A stretch of 64,000 bases of DNA from Citrobacter sp. Res13-Sevr-PEB04-36. Lineage in GTDB: Bacteria > Pseudomonadota > Gammaproteobacteria > Enterobacterales > Enterobacteriaceae. Each line of letters begins with the position of its first letter. Positions within the stretch are counted from its first letter, which is position 1. A program made the position numbers and the translations under genes. This document shows positions 10,031 to 19,229 of the stretch, one piece after another. The stretch covers positions 1 through 64,000 of the forward strand of contig NZ_JADABY010000006.1 of the NCBI RefSeq assembly GCF_015672735.1. Direction: 5' to 3'. The notes beneath the pieces were generated by a model. That model saw only the letters and a list, made by a program, of their open reading frames with translations. It searched no databases and had not been told where the DNA came from.

Positions 10031-10792
10031 ATGAGGGTTTGCAGCAAAGCAGCTTGTGTTGTTGTATTAACGGAGAAAGATGTTTGGTTAAGGATTAACG
10101 GTAAAGAAGCCATCAGTTTAAAAGCCAACCACATGGCACTGGTGGCATGTGATAATAATATTATCGACTTTTCTTCACTCAATAATGCTCTGGTGGTTCA
10201 CATCAGTCGCGACATTATTAAAGATTACTTACGATTTTTAAATAAAGATCTCTCGCAAATCCCCCTCTGGCAACGCAGTGCCAATCCGGTAATGACCGCC
10301 GTCTGCCTGACGCCGGATGTGTTTCGGGTCGCCGCCCAGCACAGTGTAATGGATACGCTGAACGAAGGGGAAGCAGAGCGGACGCGTGCGCTGCTGTTCA
10401 CCGTGTTATCACGCTTTCTCGACAGCAAAAAGTTTCTCTCATTGCTGATGCATATGTTACGCAGCCGCATCAGCGACAGCGTTTATCACATCATTGAAAG
10501 CGATATTCATAAAGACTGGAATTTGAGTCTGGTCGCCAGTTGCCTGTGCCTGAGCCCCAGTTTGTTAAAGAAAAAGCTCAAAAATGAAAACACAAGTTAC
10601 AGCCAAATAATTACCACCTGTCGCATGCGTTATGCTGTCAATCAATTATTGATGGACGGAAAAAACATATCTCAGGTATCACAACTGTGCGGATATAACA
10701 GTACGTCATACTTCATCTCTGTATTCAAAGAGTTCTACGGGATGACTCCACTGCATTATGTCAGTCTGCACCGGGAACAAACGGCCGCCTGA
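10031..10792 (+). CDS. adiY: AraC-family activator AdiY of the arginine acid-resistance genes
   Basis: Transcriptional activator of adiA and adiC in E. coli. The 253-residue product from ATG 10031 equals the E. coli length. The C-terminal AraC helix-turn-helix region includes SLVASCLCLSPSLLKKKLK and VSQLCGYNSTSYFISVFKE. An in-frame upstream extension to 9965 is possible, but family length favours 10031. It sits between adiA and adiC in the standard order. Confidence 0.94.
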   Translation: MRVCSKAACVVVLTEKDVWLRINGKEAISLKANHMALVACDNNIIDFSSLNNALVVHISRDIIKDYLRFLNKDLSQIPLWQRSANPVMTAVCLTPDVFRVAAQHSVMDTLNEGEAERTRALLFTVLSRFLDSKKFLSLLMHMLRSRISDSVYHIIESDIHKDWNLSLVASCLCLSPSLLKKKLKNENTSYSQIITTCRMRYAVNQLLMDGKNISQVSQLCGYNSTSYFISVFKEFYGMTPLHYVSLHREQTAA

Positions 10793-10919
10793 TTTTTAAT
10801 CATTTAGCAATAAGCCATAATAATATCAGCATTGGCGATACTCCCCTTTCGCCATAATTTAATTATCTTCTGCGGAGGTATGATACGTCGTCATTTATCC
10901 TTATCAGGAGTTAAGAAAT

Positions 10920-12257
10920 ATGTCGACGGATGCTGATGCTCACAAAGTGGGCTTAATCCCCGTCACCTTAATGGTGTCGGGGAATATTATGGGTTCCGGT
11001 GTGTTCCTGCTACCTGCCAACCTGGCGTCAACTGGCGGGATTGCAATCTACGGATGGCTGGTCACAATTATCGGTGCGCTGGCGCTATCGATGGTGTACG
11101 CCAAAATGTCGTCCTTAGACTCCAGTCCCGGTGGTTCTTATGCGTATGCCCGCCGCTGCTTCGGTCCCTTCTTAGGCTACCAAACCAACGTCCTGTACTG
11201 GCTGGCCTGCTGGATCGGTAACATCGCTATGGTGGTCATTGGCGTGGGTTACCTGAGCTACTTCTTCCCCATTTTAAAAGACCCGCTAGTGTTAACACTG
11301 ACCTGCGTCGCCGTACTGTGGATCTTCGTCTTGCTGAACATCGTCGGGCCAAAAATGATCACTCGCGTACAGGCCGTTGCCACCGTGCTGGCGCTGGTGC
11401 CGATTGTCGGGATTGCCGTCTTCGGCTGGTTCTGGTTCCGTGGTGAAACCTATATGGCGGCCTGGAACGTCAGCGGCATGAACACCTTTGGTGCGATCCA
11501 AAGCACCTTAAACGTTACCCTGTGGTCATTCATCGGGGTGGAAAGTGCCTCCGTCGCCGCAGGCGTGGTCAAAAACCCTAAACGTAATGTTCCTATCGCC
11601 ACCATCGGCGGGGTGCTGATTGCCGCCGTCTGCTATGTGCTTTCCACCACCGCGATCATGGGTATGATCCCTAACGCGGCGCTGCGCGTTTCGGCCTCCC
11701 CGTTCGGCGATGCCGCCCGCATGGCGTTGGGTAACACCGCTGGCGCGATTGTCTCCTTCTGTGCGGCAGCCGGTTGTCTCGGTTCACTGGGCGGCTGGAC
11801 GCTGCTTGCCGGACAAACCGCAAAAGCGGCGGCCGATGACGGTCTGTTCCCACCGATTTTCGCCCGCGTAAACAAAGCCGGAACGCCGGTTGCCGGGTTA
11901 ATTATCGTTGGGGTCCTGATGACCATCTTCCAGTTCAGCAGCATGTCGCCGAACGCCGCCAAAGAATTTGGTCTGGTGTCTTCTGTCTCGGTCATCTTCA
12001 CGCTGGTGCCTTACCTGTATACCTGTGCCGCCCTGCTGCTGCTGGGCCATGGTCACTTTGGTAAAGCACGTCCCCTGTACTTGCTGGTGACCTTCGTGGC
12101 ATTCATCTACTGCATCTGGGCAGTGGTCGGCTCTGGCGCCAAAGAAGTGATGTGGTCATTCGTGATGCTGATGATCATCACCGCGTTGTATGCCCTTAAT
12201 TACAACCGGATCCATAAAAACCCGTATCCACTGGATGCCCCGGTTAACAATAATTAA
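10920..12257 (+). CDS. adiC: Arginine:agmatine antiporter AdiC
   Basis: APC-superfamily inner-membrane exchanger that imports arginine and exports the agmatine made by AdiA, which completes the proton-consuming cycle. The 445 residues match the E. coli length, with 12 hydrophobic segments. The unwound first helix with the GSGVF motif ([12 protein letters not shown]) binds substrate in this family. A GGAG ribosome-binding site precedes the ATG. A REP element follows, then the eptA-pmrAB operon. Confidence 0.97.
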   Translation: MSTDADAHKVGLIPVTLMVSGNIMGSGVFLLPANLASTGGIAIYGWLVTIIGALALSMVYAKMSSLDSSPGGSYAYARRCFGPFLGYQTNVLYWLACWIGNIAMVVIGVGYLSYFFPILKDPLVLTLTCVAVLWIFVLLNIVGPKMITRVQAVATVLALVPIVGIAVFGWFWFRGETYMAAWNVSGMNTFGAIQSTLNVTLWSFIGVESASVAAGVVKNPKRNVPIATIGGVLIAAVCYVLSTTAIMGMIPNAALRVSASPFGDAARMALGNTAGAIVSFCAAAGCLGSLGGWTLLAGQTAKAAADDGLFPPIFARVNKAGTPVAGLIIVGVLMTIFQFSSMSPNAAKEFGLVSSVSVIFTLVPYLYTCAALLLLGHGHFGKARPLYLLVTFVAFIYCIWAVVGSGAKEVMWSFVMLMIITALYALNYNRIHKNPYPLDAPVNNN

Positions 12258-12278
12258 TGTAAGTTACCGTGGTGCATA

Positions 12279-12312
12279 TAGGTCGGATAAGACATCACCG
12301 CCATCCGGCCTC
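12279..12312. repeat. REP element after adiC
   Basis: GGTCGGATAAG...CCGCCATCCGGCC, a single REP-type imperfect palindrome between adiC and the eptA promoter. Confidence 0.75.
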
Positions 12313-12320
12313 AAGCCAAT

Positions 12321-12345
12321 CTTAAGTTCTTAAGGTTGGCTTAAC
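12321..12345 (+). promoter_or_regulatory. PmrA (BasR) box of the eptA-pmrAB operon
   Basis: CTTAAG-GTTGG-CTTAAC at 12329-12345 matches the PmrA consensus of two hexamers 5 bp apart. A third CTTAAG half-site lies two bases upstream (12321-12326). It lies 48 bases before the eptA start and should mediate autoactivation by PmrA. Confidence 0.88.
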
Positions 12346-12393
12346 TTTACTTTGCGAGGATCTGCCCCACTTAGTCGATGGAATTTCCTCTTC

Positions 12394-14031
12394 ATGTTAA
12401 AGCATCTGTTTAAAAGACCGATTCTCGGGCACATCAGCTGGCTTCTGCTGATCTCTTTTTATCTGGCCACCTTCCTGAACATTGCGTTCTATAAACAGGT
12501 GCTGCAAGACCTCCCGCTGGACTCACTGCGCAACGTACTGGTGTTTTTATCCATGCCGGTGGTGGCCTTTAGCGTTATGAACATTGTGCTGACGCTAGCC
12601 TCATTTCTGTGGCTTAACCGCCTGTTGGCCTGCATTTTCATTCTGGTGGGTGCCTCTGCCCAGTATTTCATCATGACCTACGGCATCATCATTGACCGCT
12701 CGATGATCGCCAATATGATGGATACCACACCGGCAGAAACCTTCGCCCTGCTGACGCCGCAAATGATCCTCACGCTCGGGCTGAGCGGTATTCTGGCGGC
12801 GATCATCGCCTGCTGGATAAAAATTAAACCGACGACACCGGTATTGCGCAGCGTGCTGTCTCGTGGCGCAAATATTCTGGTATCCGTACTGCTGATCGTG
12901 CTGGTCGCCACCTTCTTCTACAAAGATTACGCCTCGCTGTTTCGCAACAACAAAGAGCTGGTTAAATCCCTCAGCCCGTCCAACAGCATCGTAGCCACCT
13001 CATCCTGGTATTCCCATCAACGTCTGGCAGATTTGCCGCTGGTGCGTATTGGCGAAGATGCCCACCGCAATCCGTTAATGCTGAAAGAAAAGCGTAAAAA
13101 CCTCACCATCGTGGTGCTCGGCGAAACCTCGCGCGGGGATAATTTCTCACTGTCGGGGTATTCACGCCAGACCAACCCGTTGCTGGAAAAAGATAACGTG
13201 GTCTATTTCCCACGCACCACCTCCTGCGGGACGGCGACGGCGGTGTCTGTACCCTGCATGTTCTCCGACATGCCGCGCGAGCACTATGATGAAGAACTGG
13301 CACACCACCAGGAAGGTGTGCTCGATATCATTCAACGGGCAGGAATCAACGTGCTGTGGAATGACAACGACGGTGGCTGCAAAGGCGCATGCGACCGCGT
13401 ACCGCATCAGAATATGACCAAGCTGAATCTGCCGGGGCAGTGCATCGACGGTGAATGTTACGACGACGTTCTGTTCCACGGGTTGGAAACGTACATTAAT
13501 AACCTGCAAGGCGACGGCGTGATTGTGCTGCACACCATCGGCAGCCACGGCCCGACCTATTACAACCGCTATCCGCCGCAATTCAAGAAATTCACCCCGA
13601 CCTGCGACACCAACGAGATCCAGACCTGCTCGCAGCAACAGCTGGTGAACACCTACGACAACACCCTTCTGTACGTTGACTATATTGTTGATAAAGCAAT
13701 CAATATACTGAAAGCACATCAGGATAATTTCACCACCAGCCTGGTCTATCTTTCCGATCATGGAGAATCGTTAGGAGAAAACGGCGTCTATTTGCACGGC
13801 CTGCCGTATTCCATTGCGCCAGAAACACAAAAGCATGTGCCGATGCTGCTGTGGTTGTCAGAGGACTACCAACAGCGCTACCAGATCTCACAGACTTGTT
13901 TGCAAAAACGGGCCAGCACAGAAGATTTCTCACAGGATAATTTATTCTCAACACTGCTGGGATTAACGGGCGTACAGACCAGGAATTACCAGGCCGCAGA
14001 TGATATTCTGCACCCATGCCGGGGAGGCTAA
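12394..14031 (+). CDS. eptA: Lipid A phosphoethanolamine transferase EptA (PmrC)
   Basis: Inner-membrane enzyme with a periplasmic catalytic domain. It transfers phosphoethanolamine to lipid A phosphates and lowers binding of polymyxin and other cationic peptides. Five N-terminal membrane segments (to about residue 185) precede the alkaline-phosphatase-fold domain. The catalytic nucleophile is T280 in SCGTATAVS; further metal-site motifs are GETSRGDNFS and SDHGESLGENG. The ATG at 12394 gives 545 residues (E. coli 547). The gene is 4 bp from pmrA and under the PmrA box. Confidence 0.96.
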   Translation: MLKHLFKRPILGHISWLLLISFYLATFLNIAFYKQVLQDLPLDSLRNVLVFLSMPVVAFSVMNIVLTLASFLWLNRLLACIFILVGASAQYFIMTYGIIIDRSMIANMMDTTPAETFALLTPQMILTLGLSGILAAIIACWIKIKPTTPVLRSVLSRGANILVSVLLIVLVATFFYKDYASLFRNNKELVKSLSPSNSIVATSSWYSHQRLADLPLVRIGEDAHRNPLMLKEKRKNLTIVVLGETSRGDNFSLSGYSRQTNPLLEKDNVVYFPRTTSCGTATAVSVPCMFSDMPREHYDEELAHHQEGVLDIIQRAGINVLWNDNDGGCKGACDRVPHQNMTKLNLPGQCIDGECYDDVLFHGLETYINNLQGDGVIVLHTIGSHGPTYYNRYPPQFKKFTPTCDTNEIQTCSQQQLVNTYDNTLLYVDYIVDKAINILKAHQDNFTTSLVYLSDHGESLGENGVYLHGLPYSIAPETQKHVPMLLWLSEDYQQRYQISQTCLQKRASTEDFSQDNLFSTLLGLTGVQTRNYQAADDILHPCRGG

Positions 14032-14035
14032 CTGA

Positions 14036-14704
14036 ATGAAAATTCTGATTGTTGAAGACGATACGCTGTTACTACAGGGACTGATCCTTGCCGCTCAAAC
14101 AGAAGGCTATGCCTGCGACGGCGTATCAACCGCCCGTGCCGCAGAGCAGTGTCTGGAGACCGGGCATTATAGTCTGGTGGTGCTGGATCTCGGCTTGCCC
14201 GATGAAGACGGTCTGCACTTTCTCAACCGCATCAGGCAGAAAAAATACACGATTCCGGTGCTGATCCTCACCGCCCGCGACACGCTCAAAGACCGTGTTG
14301 CCGGGCTGGACGTAGGTGCCGATGACTATCTGGTCAAACCGTTTGCGCTGGAAGAGTTGCATGCCCGTATTCGGGCGCTGCTGCGTCGCCATAACAATCA
14401 GGGTGAGAGCGAGCTGATTATCGGTAACCTGACGCTGAATATTGGCCGTCGCCAGGTGTGGATGGATAGCCAGGAGGTTATCTTAACGCCGAAAGAGTAC
14501 GCGCTGCTGTCGCGCCTGATGCTCAAGGCGGGTAGCCCGGTACACCGGGAAATCCTGTATAACGACATCTACAGCTGGGATAACGAACCGTCAACCAATA
14601 CGCTGGAAGTCCACATTCATAACCTGCGCGACAAAATCGGTAAAGCCCGTATTCGCACGGTCAGGGGATTTGGCTACATGCTGGTTGCTACTGAGGAAAG
14701 CTAA
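14036..14704 (+). CDS. pmrA: Response regulator PmrA (BasR)
   Basis: OmpR-family regulator that activates lipid A modification genes in response to high Fe3+, Al3+, mild acid or PmrD. The 222 residues form a receiver domain with D51 as phosphorylation site ([11 protein letters not shown]) and the switch lysine in VKPFALEE, then a winged-helix domain ending VRGFGYMLV. It lies 4 bp after eptA and abuts pmrB. PmrA boxes are present upstream of eptA and of pmrR. Confidence 0.96.
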   Translation: MKILIVEDDTLLLQGLILAAQTEGYACDGVSTARAAEQCLETGHYSLVVLDLGLPDEDGLHFLNRIRQKKYTIPVLILTARDTLKDRVAGLDVGADDYLVKPFALEELHARIRALLRRHNNQGESELIIGNLTLNIGRRQVWMDSQEVILTPKEYALLSRLMLKAGSPVHREILYNDIYSWDNEPSTNTLEVHIHNLRDKIGKARIRTVRGFGYMLVATEES

Positions 14705-15787
14705 GTGAAGCTGATGCGTTTTTTAAAGCAGCCGTTGCCCCTACGCCATCGTTTAATGCTGACGATCGGCCTGATTCTGGTGGTCTTTCAGCTGATTAGC
14801 ACCTTCTGGCTGTGGCATGAGAGCACCGAACAAATACAACTGTTCGAACAGGCGTTACGCGAAAACCGTAACAACGATCGCCATATCATGCATGAGATCC
14901 GCGAGGCCATCGCCAGCCTGATCGTCCCCGGCATTTTTATGGTCAGTCTGACGCTGCTGATTTGCTATCAGGCCGTGCGGCGGATCACCCGCCCGCTTGC
15001 CAACCTGCAAAAAGAGTTAGAAGCGCGCACCGCTGATAACCTGACTCCCATCGAAATCCGCAGCTCCACCGTTGAGATACAGGCGGTCGTCTCGGCGCTC
15101 AATCAGCTGGTGGCGCGCCTGACCAATACCCTCGACAATGAGCGTTTATTTACTGCCGACGTCGCCCACGAGCTGCGCACACCGTTATCTGGTGTTCGCC
15201 TGCATCTGGAATTACTGTCAAAAACCCACAACGTGGACGTTTCGCCGCTTATCGCCCGCTTAGACCAAATGATGGACAGCGTGTCGCAGCTGCTGCAGCT
15301 TGCCCGCGTGGGTCAGTCGTTTTCTGCGGGGAATTACCAGCATGTCAAACTGCTGGAGGACGTCATACTGCCTTCCTACGATGAGCTCAGCACCATGCTG
15401 GATCAGCGGCAACAAACGCTTCTATTACCCGAGAGCGCTGCCGATATCGTGGTGCGCGGCGACGTTACGCTGTTGCGTATGCTGCTGCGTAACCTGGTCG
15501 AAAACGCACATCGCTACAGCCCGGAAGGCAGTAATATTAGAATTAGCCTGAATACTGACCCGGAGGCGCAGATGGTCGTTGAGGACGAAGGGCCTGGCAT
15601 TGATGAAAGTAAATGCGGGGAGTTAAGCAAAGCGTTTGTGCGCATGGACAGCCGTTTTGGCGGTATTGGGCTGGGACTGAGCATTGTCAGCCGTATTACC
15701 CAGCTCCATCGCGGGCAATTTTTTTTGCAAAATCGTACTGGAGCCACCGGCACCCAAGCCAGCGTAGTGCTGGAGAAAGATCAGTAA
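14705..15787 (+). CDS. pmrB: Sensor histidine kinase PmrB (BasS)
   Basis: Membrane kinase partner of PmrA, 360 residues. Transmembrane helix 1 (about 15-37) and helix 2 (about 70-90) flank a short periplasmic loop; EQIQLFEQALRENRNNDRH covers the acidic metal-sensing part. HAMP, HisKA with H155 in ADVAHELRTPL and an HATPase domain (NLVENAHRYSP, DEGPGID, GLGLSIV) follow. Translation probably starts at GTG 14705, right after the pmrA stop and with GAGGA upstream; an ATG three codons on is less well placed. The 3' end overlaps pmrR on the other strand by 7 bp. Confidence 0.95.
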   Translation: MKLMRFLKQPLPLRHRLMLTIGLILVVFQLISTFWLWHESTEQIQLFEQALRENRNNDRHIMHEIREAIASLIVPGIFMVSLTLLICYQAVRRITRPLANLQKELEARTADNLTPIEIRSSTVEIQAVVSALNQLVARLTNTLDNERLFTADVAHELRTPLSGVRLHLELLSKTHNVDVSPLIARLDQMMDSVSQLLQLARVGQSFSAGNYQHVKLLEDVILPSYDELSTMLDQRQQTLLLPESAADIVVRGDVTLLRMLLRNLVENAHRYSPEGSNIRISLNTDPEAQMVVEDEGPGIDESKCGELSKAFVRMDSRFGGIGLGLSIVSRITQLHRGQFFLQNRTGATGTQASVVLEKDQ

Positions 15788-15870
15788 GAGCTCACCCAAA
15801 CGTACAAAAAGCTGCTCACGATCAGCACGCTGCACACGGTGGTTAAACTTTCATAGATACGGGTTTTCAT
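15781..15870 (-). CDS. pmrR: PmrR, small membrane peptide inhibitor of LpxT
   Basis: A 29-residue peptide read on the minus strand, beginning MKTRIYESLTTV and ending FLYVWVSSY, with one hydrophobic helix. It corresponds to enterobacterial PmrR, a PmrA-induced inner-membrane peptide that inhibits LpxT and so frees lipid A phosphates for EptA. GGAGG lies 8 bases before the ATG. A PmrA box lies just upstream at 15915-15931. The coding end overlaps the end of pmrB. The ribosome-binding site is buried in a perfect inverted repeat (15872-15903). Confidence 0.88.
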   Translation of the reverse strand: MKTRIYESLTTVCSVLIVSSFLYVWVSSY

Positions 15871-15871
15871 G

Positions 15872-15903
15872 ACACTCTCCTCCGAAGATAAGGAGGAGAG
15901 TGT
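15872..15903 (-). promoter_or_regulatory. Perfect 12-bp inverted repeat over the pmrR ribosome-binding site
   Basis: ACACTCTCCTCC and GGAGGAGAGTGT (as written on either strand) flank an 8-nt loop. On the pmrR-sense strand the 3' arm contains the GGAGG Shine-Dalgarno sequence and ends one base before the ATG. If the whole repeat is transcribed, it would occlude ribosome binding. A transcript starting inside the repeat would not form the stem. Confidence 0.75.
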
Positions 15904-15914
15904 ATCTGGCAGAG

Positions 15915-15931
15915 ATTAAGCCAACCTTAAG
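15915..15931 (-). promoter_or_regulatory. PmrA box upstream of pmrR
   Basis: On the minus strand CTTAAG-GTTGG-CTTAAT, two PmrA hexamers with 5-bp spacing and the same spacer as the eptA box. It faces pmrR, about 45 bases from the start codon. Confidence 0.87.
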
Positions 15932-15940
15932 GGATAACCC

Positions 15941-15971
15941 GTAGACTGGATAAGCGTAGCGCCATCAGGCA
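15941..15971. repeat. REP-like element between pmrR and proP
   Basis: GTAGACTGGATAAGCGTAGCGCCATCAGGC, a REP variant directly downstream of the proP stop. Confidence 0.6.
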
Positions 15972-15977
15972 CTAAGT

Positions 15978-17480
15978 TTACTCATCAATACGTGGATGTT
16001 GCTGGACCAGGCGCGTACGCTTAACCTGTAAATCCGCAATTTCCTGATCGATATCTTCAATCTTCTGCTCAATATTATCGTAGTGCTCACCGAGGATTTC
16101 TTTCGCTTCCTGAATATCCGAAGCGGCAGGCGTCGCGCCTTTCAGCGGCTGATTAGCGGTCTCTTTCATCGTCATGCCGGTAATTAAACCGACCACCGCA
16201 ACCACCATCAGATAGTAAGCCGGCATCATCAGATTCTGCGAACTTTCCACCAGCCAGGCGGCCAGCGTCGGTGTCAGACCAGCAATCAATACCGAAATAT
16301 TAAATGCCGCAGCCAGCGCACTGTAGCGGATGTGCGTCGGGAACATCGCCGGTAACGTTGACGCCATTACCCCGGTAAAACAGTTAAGAATTACCGCCAG
16401 CATCAGTAAACCGGCAAAAATCAGGCCGATGACGTTACTGTTAATCAGGATAAAGGCCGGGATCGCCAGCACAAACAGCGCAATACTGCCCATGATCACA
16501 AACGGACGACGCCCAAAACGGTCACTGAGCAGCCCCATTATCGGTTGCACAAACAGCATACCAATCATAATGGCAATAATAATCAGCACACCGTGATCTT
16601 CAGAATAATGCAGGTTATGCGACAGATAGCTCGGCATGTACGTGAGCAGCATGTAGTAGGTGACGTTGGTAGCAATCACCAGACCGGTACACGCCAGCAG
16701 GCTGCGCCAGTGTTTAGTGGCAATTTCTTTAAATGAGACTTTCGGTCCTTCTTGCAGACCCTGGCGGTCTCCCTGTTCCAGTTTTTCGACGTGCTGCTGG
16801 AACGCAGGGGTTTCTTCCAGTGCGTGACGCAGATACAGGCCAATCAGCCCTAACGGCAGCGCAATGAAGAACGGAATACGCCAACCCCACTCAAGGAAGT
16901 TTTCCTCACCAACGACGGTCGAGATCAACACGACTACGCCCGCACCCAGCACAAACCCGGCGATCGAGCCAAAGTCCAGCCAGCTGCCCATAAATCCGCG
17001 TTTACGGTCCGGGGAGTATTCCGCGACGAAAATCGAGGCACCGGTGTATTCCCCGCCTACCGAGAATCCCTGCGCCATCTTACACAGCAGCAGCAATATC
17101 GGCGCCCAGATACCAATCGAAGCATACGACGGGATAAGCCCGATACAGAAGGTGCTTATCGACATAATCACAATGGTGATAGCGAGGATCTTCTGGCGAC
17201 CGTACTTATCGCCGAGCATACCGAAGAACAACCCGCCAAGCGGTCGAATCAGAAAGGGAACGGAGAAGGTAGCGAGTGCAGCAACCATCTGCACGCTGGG
17301 GTCAGCCCCCGGGAAGAACACTTTACCTAATGCGTAGGCAACAAATCCATAAACACCAAAATCGAACCATTCCATCGCATTACCCAGCGAGGCTGCGGTA
17401 ATGGCTTTTCGCAGTTTACCGTCATCAATAATGGTGACATCGCGAAGCGTAATGGGTTTTATTTTTTTCCTTTTTAGCAT
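15978..17480 (-). CDS. proP: Osmosensory proline/betaine:H+ symporter ProP
   Basis: Major facilitator superfamily importer of proline, glycine betaine and ectoine, activated by hyperosmotic stress. From ATG 17480 it has 500 residues, the E. coli length, with GAGGA upstream; a longer frame to 17630 has no support. Twelve membrane segments carry the MFS loop motif GMLGDKYGRQKIL. The C-terminal tail, about 455-500 (EAKEILGEHYDNIEQKIEDI), shows the heptads of the antiparallel coiled coil that tunes osmolality sensing. A CRP site lies upstream. Confidence 0.97.
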   Translation of the reverse strand: MLKRKKIKPITLRDVTIIDDGKLRKAITAASLGNAMEWFDFGVYGFVAYALGKVFFPGADPSVQMVAALATFSVPFLIRPLGGLFFGMLGDKYGRQKILAITIVIMSISTFCIGLIPSYASIGIWAPILLLLCKMAQGFSVGGEYTGASIFVAEYSPDRKRGFMGSWLDFGSIAGFVLGAGVVVLISTVVGEENFLEWGWRIPFFIALPLGLIGLYLRHALEETPAFQQHVEKLEQGDRQGLQEGPKVSFKEIATKHWRSLLACTGLVIATNVTYYMLLTYMPSYLSHNLHYSEDHGVLIIIAIMIGMLFVQPIMGLLSDRFGRRPFVIMGSIALFVLAIPAFILINSNVIGLIFAGLLMLAVILNCFTGVMASTLPAMFPTHIRYSALAAAFNISVLIAGLTPTLAAWLVESSQNLMMPAYYLMVVAVVGLITGMTMKETANQPLKGATPAASDIQEAKEILGEHYDNIEQKIEDIDQEIADLQVKRTRLVQQHPRIDE

Positions 17481-17692
17481 ACCAGTCCTCATAGACTTAG
17501 CCCTGTCGCGCACAGAGATTCTCCCAACGCAGCATGCGCTAAGGTCATCGCCGAGCGGGGAATGCACAGGCGCAATCCCTGTAACAAGCGTAGCAGGTTT
17601 ACTTACACTGAACGGAAATGCGCAGTACAACCGAACCTGTTGACGCCTGATTGGGCGGTTAATGACCTCTTTACCCTAACAGTGTTTAAATC

Positions 17693-17708
17693 TGTGATCA
17701 ACTTCACA
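17693..17708 (-). promoter_or_regulatory. CRP site upstream of proP
   Basis: TGTGATCAACTTCACA is an exact TGTGA-N6-TCACA match, about 210 bases before the proP start. E. coli proP P1 has a CRP site in this region. Confidence 0.82.
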
Positions 17709-17954
17709 CATAGTATTTCATTTCGTCAACCTGCGTAAATAAGGTCATTCTGAGTCAACTTTTTCACATGGAAGGGTTGCGATTAATTACCTATTCACTA
17801 CAAGAAAATATTGCTTATTTACGCCAACAATCACGGTGGTCACTATTATCCAGCCAGGCAAAATAACATCTAATCTCTTCACAAATAATTTACAGGTTTT
17901 TTAATAATCAGAAGCTTTGGGAGTTTTTGCATGAAATATGTGACAAAGATAACT

Positions 17955-17970
17955 AAAACACTGTTTTATT
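17955..17970 (+). promoter_or_regulatory. Possible KdgR operator upstream of kdgT
   Basis: AAAACACTGTTTTATT is near-palindromic and resembles the A/T-rich KdgR motif that controls 2-keto-3-deoxygluconate genes. It lies about 210 bases before kdgT. Identification by eye only. Confidence 0.35.
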
Positions 17971-18179
17971 TTGATTGAATCATCGTTCTTATGAATGCAC
18001 ACTAATTCCAGACGCACTACCCCTGGGAGCAATGACACGCTCAATGTTTACCGCGTTAGATTTTAAAAACAAAGAGATAGCAACTTTTCTTTGTTATGAA
18101 ACACAAATAACTTGTTGAATTTAATTACTATTTTGTTTTCTTTCGCGTTTATTACCAGCGACAAGACATGAGGACGTTT

Positions 18180-19178
18180 ATGAAAATCAAGGCCACGATT
18201 GAACGCATCCCCGGCGGAATGATGTTGATTCCTCTGTTATTAGGTGCGGTGTTAAATACGTTAGCTCCTGATACCGGTGCATATTTTGGTTCATTTACCA
18301 AAGGGATGATTAGCGGCACCGTTCCCATTCTGGCAGTGTGGTTTTTCTGTATCGGTGCTTCTATTGATTTACGGGCTACCGGCACGGTATTACGCAAGTC
18401 CGGTACGCTGGTATTAACCAAAATAGCTGTGGCCTGGGCAGTGGCAATGATTGCCGCATCATTCATTCCTGATACCGGTATTCAAACCGGATTCTTTGCA
18501 GGTCTTTCCGTGCTGGCAATTGTCTCTGCAATGGACATGACTAACGGTGGCCTGTACGCCAGCCTGATGAACCAGTATGGCACCAAAGAAGAGTCCGGCG
18601 CCTTCGTTCTGATGTCTCTGGAATCTGGTCCGCTGATGACCATGGTTATTCTGGGTTCTGCGGGTCTCGCTTCCTTTGAGCCACACCATTTCGTCGGGGC
18701 CGTATTGCCGTTCCTGATTGGTTTTGCGCTGGGTAACCTGGATCACGATCTGCGTTCCTTCTTCAGCAAAGCAACGCCGGTACTGATTCCGTTCTTTGGC
18801 TTCGCACTGGGGAATACCATTAACCTGAGCGTCATCGTTGACACCGGTCTGCTGGGTATCCTGCTGGGCGTTGCGGTCATCGTGATTACCGGCATCCCAC
18901 TGATTATTGCTGACCGCGTGATTGGTGGCGGGAACGGTACGGCAGGCGTAGCGGCCTCTTCTGCAGCCGGTGCTGCGGTAGCAAACCCGGTGATTATCGC
19001 CCAGATTAACCCGGCATTTGAACCTGTTGCCGCCTCCGCTACCGCGTTGGTTGCCGCCAGCGTGATTGTCACGGCGATTCTGGTCCCGATTATCACCGCC
19101 CTGTACGCCAGACGGTTTAATAAAGCGCCGGCCGCCACAGAAACGGTAACGACACCGGCTGACTCACTGCACCACTAA
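18180..19178 (+). CDS. kdgT: 2-keto-3-deoxygluconate permease KdgT
   Basis: Proton-coupled inner-membrane importer of 2-keto-3-deoxygluconate, a pectin and glucuronate breakdown product. The 332-residue protein has about ten hydrophobic segments and the family opening [25 protein letters not shown] seven bases before ATG 18180 favours this start over the ATG at 18168. In E. coli kdgT is elsewhere; here it sits between proP and yjcZ-crfC, which are adjacent in E. coli, so it looks like a local insertion or an alternative ancestral placement. Confidence 0.92.
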   Translation: MKIKATIERIPGGMMLIPLLLGAVLNTLAPDTGAYFGSFTKGMISGTVPILAVWFFCIGASIDLRATGTVLRKSGTLVLTKIAVAWAVAMIAASFIPDTGIQTGFFAGLSVLAIVSAMDMTNGGLYASLMNQYGTKEESGAFVLMSLESGPLMTMVILGSAGLASFEPHHFVGAVLPFLIGFALGNLDHDLRSFFSKATPVLIPFFGFALGNTINLSVIVDTGLLGILLGVAVIVITGIPLIIADRVIGGGNGTAGVAASSAAGAAVANPVIIAQINPAFEPVAASATALVAASVIVTAILVPIITALYARRFNKAPAATETVTTPADSLHH

Positions 19179-19194
19179 GTCCGTTCTATCGACT

Positions 19195-19229
19195 CACCGT
19201 CCCTTCTCAGCCCCTGAGCAGGGACGGTG
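19195..19229. terminator. Hairpin between convergent kdgT and yjcZ
   Basis: CACCGTCCCT / AGGGACGGTG, a perfect 10-bp stem. Its right arm lies inside the last codons of yjcZ. There is no long T-run in either direction, so it is a plausible but weak bidirectional terminator. Confidence 0.5.

Larger units (their letters stand above)
17481..18179. other. proP-kdgT divergent intergenic region
   Basis: About 700 AT-rich bases without a credible gene between the divergent starts of proP and kdgT. It contains a good CRP site for proP and a KdgR-like palindrome for kdgT, listed separately. Nothing else is recognisable. Confidence 0.7.

Noticed and set aside
9877-10098. 73-codon frame between adiA and adiY
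   Set aside because: Overlaps the adiY start in another frame and has no supporting signals.
17481-17630. 50-residue extension of ProP
   Set aside because: Not conserved; ATG 17480 has a GAGGA site and gives the 500-residue protein.
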